Shown here: positions 5,856 through 6,237 of the stretch, one piece after another
Layout of the letters: the number at the start of each line of letters is the position of its first letter
Position numbering within the stretch: the stretch's first letter is position 1
Assembly: GCA_947372405.1 (NCBI GenBank)
Contig: CANBTO010000316.1
Coordinates: forward strand, 1 to 6,237
From: Verrucomicrobiaceae bacterium
GTDB lineage: Bacteria; Verrucomicrobiota; Verrucomicrobiae; Verrucomicrobiales; Akkermansiaceae
Reading direction: 5' to 3'
DNA: 6,237 nt
Position numbers and translations under genes: made by a program
The notes under the pieces: model-generated
What the model was told of the DNA's origin: nothing
The model's database searches: none
Seen by the model: the letters and a program-made list of their open reading frames with translations, nothing else

Positions 5856-6237
5856 TTACAGCAGTTCCCGCAAGTTCGCCTCCACCACGGCGGCGGCTTC
5901 GTTGACGGTGATGTCAAGGCCGGCTTCGGTTTCGAGACTGGTCATGCTCACGCCATCCAGTCCGCAGGGGGTGATGGCGAAAAACGGTGGCAGGCTTTGT
6001 TTCGTGATGTTGATGGCGAAGCCGTGCATGCTGACCCATTTCCGAACGCCCACGCCGATGGAGGCGAGCTTGCGGTTCTCCACCCACACGCCGGTGAGGC
6101 CTTCGCGACGACCTGCCCGCACGCCGAAATCGGCGCAGGTGCGGATCAGCGCCTCTTCGAGATTGCGGAGGTGTTCGTGCAGGTCCCTGCCGCGGGGTGT
6201 CAGATCGAGGATCGGGTAGCCGACGAGCTGGCCGGGG
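5856..6237 (-). CDS. lipB: Lipoyl(octanoyl) transferase LipB, C-terminal part (5' end outside the window)
   Basis: LipB transfers octanoyl from octanoyl-ACP to the lipoyl domains of E2 subunits and the glycine cleavage H protein, the first step of endogenous lipoate synthesis, in the cytoplasm. The frame is open from the right edge to a TAA at 5856-5858, giving 126 residues. It begins within the family signature PGQLVGYPILDL. It continues with GLTGVWV, then the catalytic lysine in NRKLASIG (codon at 6069-6071), MHGFAINI, and the catalytic cysteine in ITPCGL (codon at 5964-5966), about 35 residues apart as in the family. GVSMTSL and a helical end follow. The N-terminal third, including the start and the rest of the HGPGQ motif, lies beyond the window. 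No truncation or frameshift is seen. It is convergent with the fusion gene and separated from it by 42 bp. Confidence 0.95.
   Translation of the reverse strand, partial: PGQLVGYPILDLTPRGRDLHEHLRNLEEALIRTCADFGVRAGRREGLTGVWVENRKLASIGVGVRKWVSMHGFAINITKQSLPPFFAITPCGLDGVSMTSLETEAGLDITVNEAAAVVEANLRELL

Noticed and set aside
1..6237. CRISPR array, tRNA, rRNA or insertion sequence
   Set aside because: No regularly spaced direct repeats, tRNA-like cloverleaf, rRNA-like sequence, transposase motif or terminal inverted repeats with target duplications were seen.

Overview
The window looks like a piece of a chromosome from an environmental Gram-negative bacterium. The mix of a PpiD/SurA-type periplasmic chaperone, a large membrane protein with a hotdog domain, LipB, and genes with little visible Shine-Dalgarno signal suggests Verrucomicrobiota or a relative. 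That placement is inference from gene style only; no marker gene is present.

Two regions differ in character. Positions 1 to about 1315 hold three small plus-strand genes separated by noncoding gaps: the 3' end of an unrecognised membrane protein, a 102-residue two-helix membrane protein, and a membrane-anchored ankyrin-repeat protein. This part is visibly more AT-rich than the rest. Two imperfectly palindromic sites of about 90 bp (325-414 and 786-878) share sequence and architecture, and each ends in ACGTT just before the next start codon. They resemble integron attC sites, so the 102-residue gene could be a gene cassette. The sites are degenerate and no integrase is in view. Positions 1315-1686 hold no gene I can support, only several inverted repeats.

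From about 1687 onward the sequence is GC-rich and tightly packed. A minus-strand pair encodes a PpiD-like, inner-membrane-anchored chaperone (2037-3710) and a small TPR protein (1687-2034) whose GTG start follows the chaperone stop by 2 bp, so they are almost certainly one operon. Divergent from it is a 640-residue protein (3891-5813). Its N-terminal ~450 residues look like a 12-helix sodium/solute-symporter-like membrane domain, and its C-terminal ~130 residues are a hotdog thioesterase-like domain. This transporter-thioesterase fusion is the most unusual coding feature. Convergent with it after 42 bp is the 3' part of lipB (octanoyltransferase), which runs off the right edge.

The core genes act on envelope protein folding (PpiD-like plus TPR), lipoate metabolism (LipB) and probably acyl-thioester chemistry at the membrane (the fusion). 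Apart from the chaperone-TPR operon, nothing shows that they work together.
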